From positions 1 to 64,000 of the forward strand of contig CAJQRD010000016.1 in the NCBI GenBank assembly GCA_905480605.1: 64,000 bases of DNA, in the 5' to 3' direction. A program made the position numbers and the translations under genes. The stretch is from an uncultured Saprospiraceae bacterium. GTDB taxonomy: Bacteria > Bacteroidota > Bacteroidia > Chitinophagales > Saprospiraceae. A model generated the notes under the pieces. It did no database searches. It saw only the letters and a list, made by a program, of their open reading frames with translations, and had not been told where the DNA came from. Shown here piece by piece: positions 19,239-28,245 of the stretch (position 1 is the stretch's first letter; each line of letters starts with the position of its first letter).

Positions 19239-20018
19239 TTATTGGGTTTTCATCCACTCTTTAAGATCCTTTGCATATTTCATCTTATTTAGAGGTGGTT
19301 GTTCCAAGAAAAAAGCTTGATAGAATAAACTGGTTAAGTATTCTGCCATCGCTCTTTCAGATATTGATAGTTTGCTAATTTTTGATTCTTTTGTAATGTA
19401 GTAGTCGATCAGTAATTCTTCCCCTACACTTCCCAATGCGCGTAATATTATTCGCAATTGATCATTTGACATATTACCGCGAATACCTTCTTGAGGCAAC
19501 TTCTTTAGACTTTCTTCTTGTGACTTTATAAATACCAACCTGACCAAGGCGCCAAAATTTGTCTCCTCCCACATCATTTCCTTCATACATTGCATCATTC
19601 CTGGATACAAAGCATATGACTTTACAATTCTAAAGTAATATGTGTAACCCACATCGTACCACTCTTCTTTGGTCAAAGCAGGCTTATTCAAGATCTTCCC
19701 TTTAAATCTTGAAAGAAAATCCAACAAAACCTCAAGCACCAAGCTTCTGAGATCAGGAAAATAATGATAAAAGAGACCAGTTGCCATTCCTGCCTCTTGC
19801 ATAACATCAGCAATTTTCATCTTGTGATAGCCCACTTTTTCAAGTGTACGACGACAAGATTTCTTAATGTTTGTGCGTGCTAGGGCTCCTTTATGACTCT
19901 TTGTAGGGTTCACCGACTTACTTAAAGCAACATCTGCTGCTTTTTTCCATGCTATTTCTAACTCATTCTTCAGTTCTGTCTCCTTTTTATACATTTTTGA
20001 ATTTGAATTCAATTTCAC
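19239..20018 (-). CDS. TetR/AcrR family transcriptional regulator
   Basis: A 259-residue protein. The TetR-type DNA-binding domain is around residues 45-95, with the recognition helix region KMKIADVMQEAGMATGLFYHYFPDLRSLV; the rest is helical ligand-binding domain. The N-terminal ~40 residues are an unusual charged extension, and a later start (Met9) is also possible. It is followed after 27 bp by the acyl-CoA dehydrogenase on the same strand, so both are probably one operon, and an acyl-CoA or fatty acid is a reasonable ligand (inference from FadR-type relatives). It diverges from feoA. Confidence 0.85.
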   Translation of the reverse strand: MKLNSNSKMYKKETELKNELEIAWKKAADVALSKSVNPTKSHKGALARTNIKKSCRRTLEKVGYHKMKIADVMQEAGMATGLFYHYFPDLRSLVLEVLLDFLSRFKGKILNKPALTKEEWYDVGYTYYFRIVKSYALYPGMMQCMKEMMWEETNFGALVRLVFIKSQEESLKKLPQEGIRGNMSNDQLRIILRALGSVGEELLIDYYITKESKISKLSISERAMAEYLTSLFYQAFFLEQPPLNKMKYAKDLKEWMKTQ

Positions 20019-20147
20019 AAATATGATAAAAGAGATTGGTTTGACAAATATTTTTCTAACTTATTTCAAAATTTCCAATCATACAAAATATATTATATCA
20101 AGCCATAAGTATCTTATTAAGTTATAGTCTAAATAAAAATAAAGAAG

Positions 20148-20155
20148 TAAATTTG
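20148..20155 (+). promoter_or_regulatory. Putative Bacteroidota -7 promoter element for feoAB
   Basis: The sequence TAAATTTG matches the Bacteroidota primary-sigma -7 consensus TAnnTTTG and lies 17 bases before the feoA start. This would give a very short leader. I see no good TTTG -33 element at the expected distance, so this is a candidate only. No Fur-like palindrome was evident. Confidence 0.4.
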
Positions 20156-20171
20156 TTGTAAAGAATAGAGA

Positions 20172-20399
20172 ATGTTGAAATTGAAAGATGGAGAAAAAGG
20201 CATTATTACCTCTATAAGGCTAGATTACAATGCACAAAAAAAACTACTAACCTATGGTATCGGTAAAGGGTCTCTTATATTGAAACATTACAGTCCCGAA
20301 TTTTCAGGTCTATGCAACTTTTCTATAAATGGTCGATCTGTAAGCCTCAGAAAATCAGATGCCGCTTTAATTGATCTCGTAAAATTTGTTGAAGAATGA
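20172..20399 (+). CDS. feoA: Ferrous iron transport protein A
   Basis: A 75-residue SH3-like FeoA protein, normal length for the family. It has the usual opening (MLKLKDGEKGIITSIRLD), a middle KGSLILKHYSPEFSGL segment and ends with the SLRKSDAALIDL strand that corresponds to the family's L-R-x-x-[DE]-A pattern. FeoA is a small cytoplasmic partner of the FeoB iron permease. Its stop overlaps the feoB start by 4 bases (ATGA), indicating translational coupling. Confidence 0.9.
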   Translation: MLKLKDGEKGIITSIRLDYNAQKKLLTYGIGKGSLILKHYSPEFSGLCNFSINGRSVSLRKSDAALIDLVKFVEE

Positions 20400-22375
20400 A
20401 TTCAATAGGTCTTGTTGGTAAACCCAACTCTGGTAAATCAAGTTTGTTTAATTTATTAACTGGTTTACATCAAAAAGTAGGCAATTACTCAGGTGTCACC
20501 GTAGAAAAGAAAGAAGGGTCATTTAAAAATTATCAAATAACTGATCTGCCAGGATTAAACTCATTATGGATAGACACACAAGATGAACAGATCAGTCAAA
20601 CTGCTATTCTGCAACATGCCAATAATCAACAACCACTGATTTTTGTCGTCAACGGTAACCAGCTTAATGGAGGTTTAATCCTGTTTTCAGAAATTGCAGA
20701 CTTACAAGCTCCACTTTGCCTAGTTATTAATTACAAAGATGAGTTAGAGAAAAACGAAACTGTCATTGACACAGTTACTCTATCCAATCAATTGAATTGT
20801 GAAGTCATCCTAATGAATTCAGTGACAGGAGAAGGTCTGGATGCATTGGTTAATGTCATGGAAAATAACAAATTCAAAACACCCAATTCATTTTGCAGGA
20901 GTCAATACGATACATTAAGTGATGAAGGCATAAACAATGACTACATCAACCGTTTGAACAATCTGAATAAAAATATTGATGAAACTGTTTTTACGAAAAT
21001 AAACGAAGATTTTGCCCAAAGACAGTTGCTGGTCAACAACATAATTACCAGAACTGTAAAAGAAAAAACTGTCGATAGCAAATTAATGTTGAAGACAAAA
21101 AAGTGGGATAAAGTTCTACTTCATCCAATTTGGGGAGTTTTCATTTTTCTTGCAGTCATGTTATTGGTTTTTCAATCAGTTTTTACATTCGCTTCCATAC
21201 CTATGGATTGGATAGATGCTGGATTTGCATCACTTTCCGATTGGAGTTCTAACAACATCGGAATTCCTTGGTTGGCAGATTTGATCTCAAATGGAATACT
21301 AGCTGGTTTTAGTGGCGTTCTTATATTTATACCGCAAATAGTAATCTTATTTTTCTTATTGGGTGTACTAGAACACACAGGCTATCTCTCTAGGATTTCA
21401 CATCTATCAGATCGCTTCTTACAGAAATTTGGTCTTAGTGGTAAAAGTGTTATTCCATTAATGTCTTCTTGGGCATGTGCCATTCCAGCAATAATGAGTG
21501 CGCGAATGATTGAAGATCCTAAAGAAAGAATGGCTTTAATCTTGGCTTCTCCATTAATGACTTGCAGTGCCAGGTTGCCAGTTTATACCATACTCATAGC
21601 TATTTTGATACCTCAAGAAGGAACTAGATTCTTCGATATAAGAGGATTATTACTTCTTGAGTTATACATGATTGGTGTCATAGCTACTTTGATTGTATCA
21701 TGGTTTATCCATAAACGAATACAACTAAAGTCAGAAAGTTTATGGACATTGGAAATGCCTCTGTACAGAATGCCAAATTGGAGAAATGTTTTTTACAATG
21801 CCTACTCAAAAACGAAATCATTTGTTGTAGAAGCTGGTAAAATTATATTTATAATATCAATCCTATTATGGGTACTTGCAAGCTTCAGTCCTAAAAGTGA
21901 TGCATTTATAGATAAAAAATTTGAAGAATATTCATCAATATCGAAAACAGGTAAGATTGAAAGAGAAAGTATCGCTTTGGAATATTCATATGCTGGATAC
22001 ATGGGGAAATTCATAGAACCTGCTATCATACCGTTAGGATACGATTGGAAAATAGGAATTGCATTGATCACATCATTTGCAGCTAGAGAGGTATTTGTTG
22101 GTACACTTGCTACTATTTATAGTGTTGGAAGTGAAGAAGAAAAACCTGTCATCAACAAATTAAGAACAGAGGTCAATATGCAAACAGGAGAGTTAAGATT
22201 TAACAGATCTACGTCCATCTCCCTCCTACTCTTTTATGCATTCGCTTTACAGTGCATGAGTACCGTCGCGATTGTCAAAAAAGAATCTGCAAGTTGGAAA
22301 TATGCAGCATTGCAATTTTTCGGATTTCTTGCTCTGGCTTACTTCTTTGCTTTAATAGGGTATAGGTTATTTTAA
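20396..22375 (+). CDS. feoB: Ferrous iron transport protein B (GTPase-permease)
   Basis: A 659-residue inner-membrane Fe(II) transporter. The N-terminal G domain has G1 GKPNSGKSS (8-16), switch I Thr35 in YSGVTVEKK, G3 DLPG (50-53) and G4 NYKD (112-115). The membrane part begins near residue 240 and contains the two Gate regions with invariant cysteine-containing motifs: MSSWACAIPAIMSAR, then PLMTCSARLPVYTIL. A third conserved segment, SFAAREVFVGTLATIYSVG, lies near residue 565. Coupled by overlap to feoA. It ends 9 bp from the convergent trkH stop. Confidence 0.95.
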   Translation: MNSIGLVGKPNSGKSSLFNLLTGLHQKVGNYSGVTVEKKEGSFKNYQITDLPGLNSLWIDTQDEQISQTAILQHANNQQPLIFVVNGNQLNGGLILFSEIADLQAPLCLVINYKDELEKNETVIDTVTLSNQLNCEVILMNSVTGEGLDALVNVMENNKFKTPNSFCRSQYDTLSDEGINNDYINRLNNLNKNIDETVFTKINEDFAQRQLLVNNIITRTVKEKTVDSKLMLKTKKWDKVLLHPIWGVFIFLAVMLLVFQSVFTFASIPMDWIDAGFASLSDWSSNNIGIPWLADLISNGILAGFSGVLIFIPQIVILFFLLGVLEHTGYLSRISHLSDRFLQKFGLSGKSVIPLMSSWACAIPAIMSARMIEDPKERMALILASPLMTCSARLPVYTILIAILIPQEGTRFFDIRGLLLLELYMIGVIATLIVSWFIHKRIQLKSESLWTLEMPLYRMPNWRNVFYNAYSKTKSFVVEAGKIIFIISILLWVLASFSPKSDAFIDKKFEEYSSISKTGKIERESIALEYSYAGYMGKFIEPAIIPLGYDWKIGIALITSFAAREVFVGTLATIYSVGSEEEKPVINKLRTEVNMQTGELRFNRSTSISLLLFYAFALQCMSTVAIVKKESASWKYAALQFFGFLALAYFFALIGYRLF

Positions 22376-22384
22376 ATCTTGTAA

Positions 22385-23863
22385 TTACTTAATCCTCCAA
22401 AAGTATGGAGTAAGAATAATAATAATTGTGAAGATTTCTAATCTTCCAATAACCATAAATACAGAAAGGAACAGCTTTGCTCCACTAGACAAGGAAGAGA
22501 AATTATCAACAGGACCAAGTGATCCTATAGATGGACCAACATTTCCTAGTGCTGTTGCTATAGCACCTAATGAGCTTTTGAACGGTGTAGGATCATCGAT
22601 TAAAAAAAATGACATTACAAAAACACCCAGCCCAAATAAGATGAGGTAAAAAAGAAGGAAGACAAGAATATGCATTAGAATTCTTGATGTTACGACTTCT
22701 CCATCAATCTTCATTCGTATAAACTCCCTAGGATGCAATATTCGTTTAAACTCAAGTAAGGTAGTTTTGAAAAACACCAAGTGTCTTATCATTTTTACCC
22801 CTCCCGATGTAGATCCCGCACATGCACCAAAAAACAATAAGAGAAAGCAAATTATCTCTGTGGTAGGTGTCCAAGATGTGTAATCTGCTGTTACATATCC
22901 AGTAGTTGTAACTAAGGAGATCACTGTAAATGCTGCAGTTCTAAAACTTGTTTCTAAATCGTAAATGTTGTTACTGATTAAAATCGCAGAAATTACTGTA
23001 ATGACAACTAGCAAAATAGAAAGGTAAAATTTAAGCTCTTCACTTGACCAGGCTCTTCTTAGTTTTCCTTTAAAAAAATAATACAAAACAGTATAATTAA
23101 TACCACCAATCAGCATAAATAATATGATTGGATATTCTACCAATGATGAATCAAAATACGCAATGCTATCATTTTTTGTAGAGAACCCACCAGTTGACAT
23201 TGTAGTCATAGCATGATTGATTGCATCAAACCAATTCATTTTACTGAAATAATGAAGAATCAACATTAAAATAGATGTCAAGCCAACATATATCAACCAC
23301 AATCGTTTAGCAACTTCTTTAATTCTTGGGTGTATCTTATTAGCAGTTGGGCCAGGTGACTCGGCCACAAATAGTTCAACACCCCCGATTCCGAGTATAG
23401 GGAAAATAGCAATTGTAAATACTATTATTCCCATACCACCAATCCATTGTGTCATACTGCGCCACAATAAAAATGTAGGATGCAAACTTTCTATATCATT
23501 AAATATGGTTGCTCCTGTGGTTGTAAATCCTGAAGTACTTTCAAAAATAGCATCTGAAACCACAATGTTTGTCGAGGTAGATGGACACATAATATAGGGC
23601 AACGCTCCAAACAAGCAGAGAAATAGCCATCCTAAAGCAACAATCAAATAACCTTCTCTTTTCTTGATTTCCTTCATGGGCACTTTCATAATAAACAGTG
23701 CGGAACCTACAGCCAAGGAAATTCCCGAAGACAAAAGAAAAGGTTTGATCGTAACATCTTCAAAAAAGAATGTCAGCAAACAAGGCAACATTAAAAAAAG
23801 GCCTAAGATAAAAATCAAAAGACCAACAACTTTTAAAACAATCTTATAATTAATTCGGATCAT
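22385..23863 (-). CDS. trkH: Trk-type potassium uptake membrane subunit (TrkH)
   Basis: A 492-residue polytopic membrane protein of the TrkH/KtrB superfamily. The four pore-loop repeats of the family are visible: ESTSGFTTTGATIF, AMTTMSTGGFSTKN, SLVTTTGYVTADY (carrying the T-G-Y/F filter) and ATALGNVGPSIG. The loop AGSTSGGVKMIRHL is also characteristic. With the RCK subunit TrkA, whose gene overlaps by 4 bases upstream, it would form a K+ uptake system regulated by nucleotides. Gene order trkA-trkH with coupled overlap is strong support. Confidence 0.95.
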   Translation of the reverse strand: MIRINYKIVLKVVGLLIFILGLFLMLPCLLTFFFEDVTIKPFLLSSGISLAVGSALFIMKVPMKEIKKREGYLIVALGWLFLCLFGALPYIMCPSTSTNIVVSDAIFESTSGFTTTGATIFNDIESLHPTFLLWRSMTQWIGGMGIIVFTIAIFPILGIGGVELFVAESPGPTANKIHPRIKEVAKRLWLIYVGLTSILMLILHYFSKMNWFDAINHAMTTMSTGGFSTKNDSIAYFDSSLVEYPIILFMLIGGINYTVLYYFFKGKLRRAWSSEELKFYLSILLVVITVISAILISNNIYDLETSFRTAAFTVISLVTTTGYVTADYTSWTPTTEIICFLLLFFGACAGSTSGGVKMIRHLVFFKTTLLEFKRILHPREFIRMKIDGEVVTSRILMHILVFLLFYLILFGLGVFVMSFFLIDDPTPFKSSLGAIATALGNVGPSIGSLGPVDNFSSLSSGAKLFLSVFMVIGRLEIFTIIIILTPYFWRIK

Positions 23864-25200
23864 TTAAAGATGGATTCAACACGTTTCATTACTTCTTGCA
23901 ATGCAAAAACAATCACTTTATCACCTAAACTAAATTTGAATAAAGCATTAGGAATTAAGCCAACATCATTTCTTATCACACCAGCAACGATCATGCCTTC
24001 AGGAAAATTAAGTTCCCTGAGGGTCTTCTTAACCAATTGATTTTCTTTATGAATAGTAAACTCAATAATCTCTGCATCAACACCATGAAATGACGCAATC
24101 GCTTCAATTTTCCCTTTCCTAACATACCTAAATATGTTATTGGCTGCCAAAAGCTTTTTATTGATAATAGTATCAACGCCAATCTTTTGCGAAAGGTGGG
24201 TGTAAGCAGGGTTATCAACCAAAGCAACTGTCTTATAAACGCCCATATTATCAGCCATCAAACTACTCAAAATATTGGTTTCAGAATTTGATGTCAAGGC
24301 TATAAAAGCATCCATGTGATCAAGTCCTTCCTCCAATAACATTTCTGTATTACTAGGATCCCCCTTGATTATACTAGCATGCTTCAAATCTTTCTTAAAG
24401 ATTCGACACTTAGAAGCATTTTTCAAAACAACCTTAACATTAAAGTCCTTTTCCAACAATTCTGCAGTATCCTTTGCAATTGGAGTATCCCCAATTATCA
24501 TAATGTTTTTAATCTTCTGTAACGTCTTTCCTACCAATGCATTCACTTGATCAAAATCACTAACATCTGTAGAAAGATACAAATGATCCTCTGGTAAAAT
24601 TATATCTGTACTTTTAGGAATGAATGTTTTAGAATTTCTCAAAACAACGATCACTCTAAAGTGCTGATCCGATGCCAGCTCATACAGTTGCCTAAAACTT
24701 TTATTGATAAGAGGAGATGAGTTATCTGCAGTAAAGCCAATAATTGAAATTTTCCCGCCTTCAAATTCAAAAACATCTGTTGCAGAAACTCTAGATATCA
24801 GTCTTTTTACCTCTCTTGCAGCTAAATATCTCGGAGAAAATAGGTTGTCAATTCCAATACTTTTGAAGTAGTCTTTTTGATCTTGATCTAAAAATTCAGA
24901 ATTTTTAACCCTTGCCACTGTCTTTTTAACACCCATTTTCTTAGCGAGAATGCAAGCTAGAAGATTTGTTGACTCATTTGTTGTGACGGCAATAAATAAC
25001 TTTGCAGCTCCTAATTTGGCTTCTTCAAGAATATTTATTGAAGAAATATCTCCAGCTATAACCTTTACATCCAATGAGTTAGCAGCATTTGCCAACAGTT
25101 CCTCATCTGTATCGATTAAGGTTATATTTTGATCTTCATTTACTAATAATTGTGCCAAATGAAAACCGACCTCTCCAGCACCCGCGATTACAATATTCAC
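23860..25200 (-). CDS. trkA: Trk potassium uptake regulatory subunit (TrkA, two RCK domains)
   Basis: A 446-residue cytoplasmic protein made of two tandem RCK halves. The first starts with the NAD(H)-binding motif MNIVIAGAGEVGFHLAQLL with acid end DTDEE, followed by a TrkA-C domain (about 140-225). The second starts near residue 232 (IMIIGDTPIAKDTAELL) and ends in another TrkA-C domain (about 365-446). The second half's glycine motif is degenerate (GDTPIA), as in many TrkA proteins where only one half binds nucleotide tightly. It gates the TrkH channel encoded next in the operon. Confidence 0.94.
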   Translation of the reverse strand: MNIVIAGAGEVGFHLAQLLVNEDQNITLIDTDEELLANAANSLDVKVIAGDISSINILEEAKLGAAKLFIAVTTNESTNLLACILAKKMGVKKTVARVKNSEFLDQDQKDYFKSIGIDNLFSPRYLAAREVKRLISRVSATDVFEFEGGKISIIGFTADNSSPLINKSFRQLYELASDQHFRVIVVLRNSKTFIPKSTDIILPEDHLYLSTDVSDFDQVNALVGKTLQKIKNIMIIGDTPIAKDTAELLEKDFNVKVVLKNASKCRIFKKDLKHASIIKGDPSNTEMLLEEGLDHMDAFIALTSNSETNILSSLMADNMGVYKTVALVDNPAYTHLSQKIGVDTIINKKLLAANNIFRYVRKGKIEAIASFHGVDAEIIEFTIHKENQLVKKTLRELNFPEGMIVAGVIRNDVGLIPNALFKFSLGDKVIVFALQEVMKRVESIFK

Positions 25201-25533
25201 TTAAATGTAATTTGATGCAAAAATCAGTAATTGCCAATATACTTCCTAATTATTCAGTTAAAATCTAAAATTGTATTTCAGTTCCGATTCTTAGACCATG
25301 GAAATTATATTTCTCATTTTGACCACTATGTATAATCATCTTTCACAAAAAAAAATTAATCAATTTGAATCCTATTCTTTGTCAGGATAACATCTTCATA
25401 TAATACAAATCATTTCTTTAACCATTCATGTCAAATCAATTGAAAATATGTCTTTTTAGATCGAAAATATAGGAAATCAGACTGATTATCGTATTTTTAG
25501 TTATAATAGTTACATAACTTAAATAACTGCAAC
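25201..25533. other. Divergent intergenic region (trkA / SRPBCC)
   Basis: About 330 bp of AT-rich sequence between divergent genes. It must carry promoters for trkA-trkH and for the SRPBCC gene. I see no open frame, tRNA or strong hairpin, and no clear TAnnTTTG match. Confidence 0.5.
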
Positions 25534-26124
25534 ATGAAAATTTTAAAACTTTTCTTATTCCTAATTCTCGCATTGGTTCTCGTATTTTTCTTATTTGGCT
25601 TATTAAAACCGACTGTAAATTATGGCCATGAAATTACTGTCAACAAGTCCCTGGAAGAAGCATGGGCAGTACAGCAAGATGAAACGAAACTTGGTCAATG
25701 GCTAGAAGGATTTCAAAGTATAGAATTAATAAGTGGTGAAAAAGGGAAAGTTGGTAGTAAGTACAAAGTTGTAGTTAAGCCAGAAGGGCAACCTGATTTT
25801 GTAATGACAGAAACTATAAAATCCATAAAAGAGATGGATCATTTTACAATAGAAATGGACAGTGATATGATGCTTTTTGATCAAACTATATCTTTCAAAG
25901 AAAGCAACGGAAAAGTTGCTATAAAAACCGATTCGAAAGTTACAGGAAAAGGACTTATGACCAAATCAATGTTCGCTTTAATGGAAACTCTTGGGGGTAT
26001 GTTTCAAAAACAAGAAGCAAAAAATATTGAAGCTTTAAAAACAGTTATTGAATCCAATACAACTGATTATTTTCCAGTTATGACACCAAAGGTACTTGAA
26101 GATATTGAAGTGGAAACGAAGTAA
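25534..26124 (+). CDS. SRPBCC (START-like) domain protein with N-terminal membrane anchor
   Basis: A 196-residue protein. Residues 4-25 form one hydrophobic segment (KLFLFLILALVLVFFLFGLL) that anchors it in the membrane. The remainder is a START/Bet v1-like domain of the polyketide-cyclase type: NYGHEITVNKSLEEAWAV, then LGQWLEGFQSIELISGEKGKVGSKYKV and the long C-terminal helix GLMTKSMFALMETLGGMFQKQEAKNIEALKTVIE. Such domains bind hydrophobic ligands; the ligand here is unknown. No operon partner is evident on either side. Confidence 0.8.
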   Translation: MKILKLFLFLILALVLVFFLFGLLKPTVNYGHEITVNKSLEEAWAVQQDETKLGQWLEGFQSIELISGEKGKVGSKYKVVVKPEGQPDFVMTETIKSIKEMDHFTIEMDSDMMLFDQTISFKESNGKVAIKTDSKVTGKGLMTKSMFALMETLGGMFQKQEAKNIEALKTVIESNTTDYFPVMTPKVLEDIEVETK

Positions 26125-26127
26125 GAA

Positions 26128-26175
26128 ATAAGAATTATGAATTATGAATTTTGAATTTTGAATTTTGAATTTAAA
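26128..26175. repeat. Short tandem GAATTTT/GAATTAT repeats
   Basis: About six head-to-tail copies of a 7-8 base word (GAATTATGAATTATGAATTTT and onward) immediately after the SRPBCC stop. The rest of the 26125-26425 gap holds nothing I can recognise. Confidence 0.7.
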
Positions 26176-26425
26176 CAATTAATTATTAATAAGGAATAAT
26201 GTATAATTAAGGAAGGAAATAAAATTGAAGATTAAAGATTAAGCTTCACCTTTGTTTTATTTGCAAGACTCTTGTAAATAAAATTATGGATTAAGATTTT
26301 ATAATATTGCTGCGTTTAGGCTTTACCTGAATACTTGTTGACAAAGGATTTGCCTTTTACTAAACAAAGAGCACCAATTCCCAAAATTTGAATTCAATTA
26401 TAATAGAATAATTCTTAAGTTAATT

Positions 26426-27262
26426 CTAGATACTTCTTATACCTTCTGGGTCAATAGTGATTAGTTTTTGTCGGTACAGTCCACCAATTACTTTCTTAAA
26501 TAATTTCTTTGATAAACCAAATTCACGTCTTATTACATCTGGGTCACTTTTGTCAGAATAGGGTAAAAAACCACCTGCACCGACCAATTTGTCTAGCACT
26601 ACCTTTTCATTACCCACAATACTTTTATAACCAATAGGCGTTAAACTCACATCAATCTTACCATCTTCTCTGACTGGTTTAAGGTAGCCTTTACATTTAT
26701 GGCCAATCGGCAAATCTCGTCTTGCTTCATCTTTGTAAACCAAACCAGCATATTTGCCATCAACAATCACTTTGTATCCAATATCAGTCGAACGATAAAC
26801 TATAAGATCAACTTCTTGACCCAGCTCAAATTCTTTATCAGCAATTTGTATTAAGAAGTTTCTCAACTTAGTTGAACCCACCAATCTATCAGATATTTCA
26901 TCATAATACATATGAACAATGTAGGAATTCCCTTCAACCATGGGTCTTGCCTGATTTCGATAAGGAACCAACAATTCTTTAGAAGTACCCCATTCACAAA
27001 ACGCCCCGATTTCATTAACAGAATTGACTTTTAGATCCGCAAATTCATTTACAACTAAAAAAGGCTTCTCTGTGGTAGCCATATCACGGTCATTGGAGTC
27101 ACAATAAACAAACACATCAATCATATCGCCCTCCTTCATATCTTCAGTAACAAAACGACGTGGCATTAATATCTCCGCATCACCATCTTTTTCAATAAGG
27201 TACAAACCTTGTGGCATTTCTCTGTAAACTTCAAGTTTGTGGTATTCTCCTAATGTAATCAT
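26426..27262 (-). CDS. CvfB/YitL-like S1-domain RNA-binding protein
   Basis: A 278-residue protein made of repeated S1-like OB folds and a C-terminal winged helix, the layout of Staphylococcus CvfB. The family features are visible: GLYLIEKDGDAEILMPRRFV (first S1-like unit), NEIGAFCEWGTSKELLVPYRNQ (second unit, with the G-A-F-L/C-D/E-W-G signature), GYKVIVDGKYAGLVYKDE (third), and the C-terminal GAGGFLPYSDKSDPDVIRREFGLSKKLFKKVIGGLYRQ winged helix. CvfB-type proteins bind RNA and affect regulatory gene expression; the target here is unknown. It is monocistronic as far as can be seen. Confidence 0.88.
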   Translation of the reverse strand: MITLGEYHKLEVYREMPQGLYLIEKDGDAEILMPRRFVTEDMKEGDMIDVFVYCDSNDRDMATTEKPFLVVNEFADLKVNSVNEIGAFCEWGTSKELLVPYRNQARPMVEGNSYIVHMYYDEISDRLVGSTKLRNFLIQIADKEFELGQEVDLIVYRSTDIGYKVIVDGKYAGLVYKDEARRDLPIGHKCKGYLKPVREDGKIDVSLTPIGYKSIVGNEKVVLDKLVGAGGFLPYSDKSDPDVIRREFGLSKKLFKKVIGGLYRQKLITIDPEGIRSI

Positions 27263-27347
27263 GCTGCAAAGATAAGATTTACTATTATGAAATTCAGAAA
27301 TATAGGTTAGAAGCTTAAAAGTGAAAAATCAGCCAAAAGTAGCAGTT

Positions 27348-27380
27348 AAAAAAAATCAGGCCTCAATTGCTTGAGACCTG
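27348..27380 (-). terminator. Rho-independent terminator (reverse strand)
   Basis: A 10-bp stem (CAGGCCTCAA pairing with TTGAGACCTG, one wobble pair) with a TTGC loop, followed on the reverse strand by eight T residues. It lies 46 bp beyond the stop of the candidate 34-residue peptide gene and well upstream of the CvfB-like start, so a reverse-strand transcript must end here. Confidence 0.8.
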
Positions 27381-27425
27381 AGTAAATACGACAATCAGTT
27401 AATAATTACTTTTAAAAATTGGCTC

Positions 27426-27530
27426 TTAATGGGGGTTATGCAGGACATTTATGAGCAATATAAAATAAAGTAAAAACATTACAATCGTGAGTGATTGGGG
27501 TCTTTCGTATTTATTTGAGAGTGTTAACAT
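27426..27530 (-). CDS. Candidate 34-residue single-pass membrane peptide
   Basis: A short ATG-initiated frame in the otherwise empty 27.26-27.65 kb gap. It encodes a charged/polar N-terminus (MLTLSNKYERPQSL), a continuous hydrophobic segment of about 17 residues (TIVMFLLYFILLINVL) and a short polar end (HNPH). A purine-rich AAAAGGAAC lies just before the ATG, and a strong reverse-strand terminator lies 46 bp after the stop, so the frame sits inside a bounded transcription unit. A small hairpin (ATGGT-ACCAT arms, 27564-27578) lies upstream. I recognise no family. It may instead be the tail of the sigma/anti-sigma transcript or a non-coding RNA. Confidence 0.4.
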   Translation of the reverse strand: MLTLSNKYERPQSLTIVMFLLYFILLINVLHNPH

Positions 27531-27655
27531 TTTGTTCCTTTTACCTATCAATACCAGGAATACTATGGTGCGTTACCATGGAAGAGAAAAATAATTAAAA
27601 AAAAATGTGGTTTAATCCTAAATAACTGTTTATCAATTACTTAGTAGTCTTTATC

Positions 27656-28243
27656 TTATTTTGAAGCCTCAATCTTATTGATGAATTCTGTTGCTTTAAA
27701 CATATCAGAATCATTTAACTTGGCTAGCATTTTCTTAAGTTCATCAGGTTCTTCTCCAGATTGAGCTGCGATAAAAACAAGAAGGAGGTTCACATCTGAT
27801 TCTAAGAATTCATCTTCCCATTCGGTAGCATTTATTAATGCCTTACATTCTTCATATTTTTTGGCTTTGAATAAAAGATGAGATTTTACATACGAATCCA
27901 CTTCAGAAAGGTTGGAGTTATGCAATTTTTCAAGAACCAATGAATATTTTTTGGCATTTAATTCATTTATATAAGAATCTACGATGTTTATTTGTCCAGA
28001 TCTCGACTTGCTGATTTTAGGGAAAGTGTATGATTTAGCGACAAGATCTTGTCTTAAGTCTGAACCATCTTGAAAATTTAGTAATCCTGAAATAGCAATT
28101 ATTCCAAGAACCAATATTGCAGCCACAGCATAAGAAATATATCTTTTGAGAGTAAATGCTTTAGTTTGAGCTTGCAATGACTTTCTAGACGCCGCTTCAA
28201 AAAGCAAGTCTTCTATAATTCTTTCTTTATCTGTGTCTTTCAA
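27656..28243 (-). CDS. Single-pass membrane protein, probable anti-sigma-type partner of the adjacent ECF sigma factor
   Basis: A 195-residue protein with an N-terminal cytoplasmic part of about 27 residues (MKDTDKERIIEDLLFEAASR), one transmembrane helix (about 30-50, ISYAVAAILVLGIIAISGLL), and an outer part of helical, TPR-like pairs (YINELNAKKYSLVLEKLHN, YVKSHLLFKAKKYEECKALI). It starts 2 bp after the sigma-factor stop, a tight operon. That position and topology are what is seen for anti-sigma proteins, but the short N-terminal part has no zinc-type (HxxxCxxC) or FecR motif, so the role is inferred from context only. The outer TPR-like part could sense a periplasmic partner. Confidence 0.55.
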   Translation of the reverse strand: MKDTDKERIIEDLLFEAASRKSLQAQTKAFTLKRYISYAVAAILVLGIIAISGLLNFQDGSDLRQDLVAKSYTFPKISKSRSGQINIVDSYINELNAKKYSLVLEKLHNSNLSEVDSYVKSHLLFKAKKYEECKALINATEWEDEFLESDVNLLLVFIAAQSGEEPDELKKMLAKLNDSDMFKATEFINKIEASK

Positions 28244-28245
28244 AT

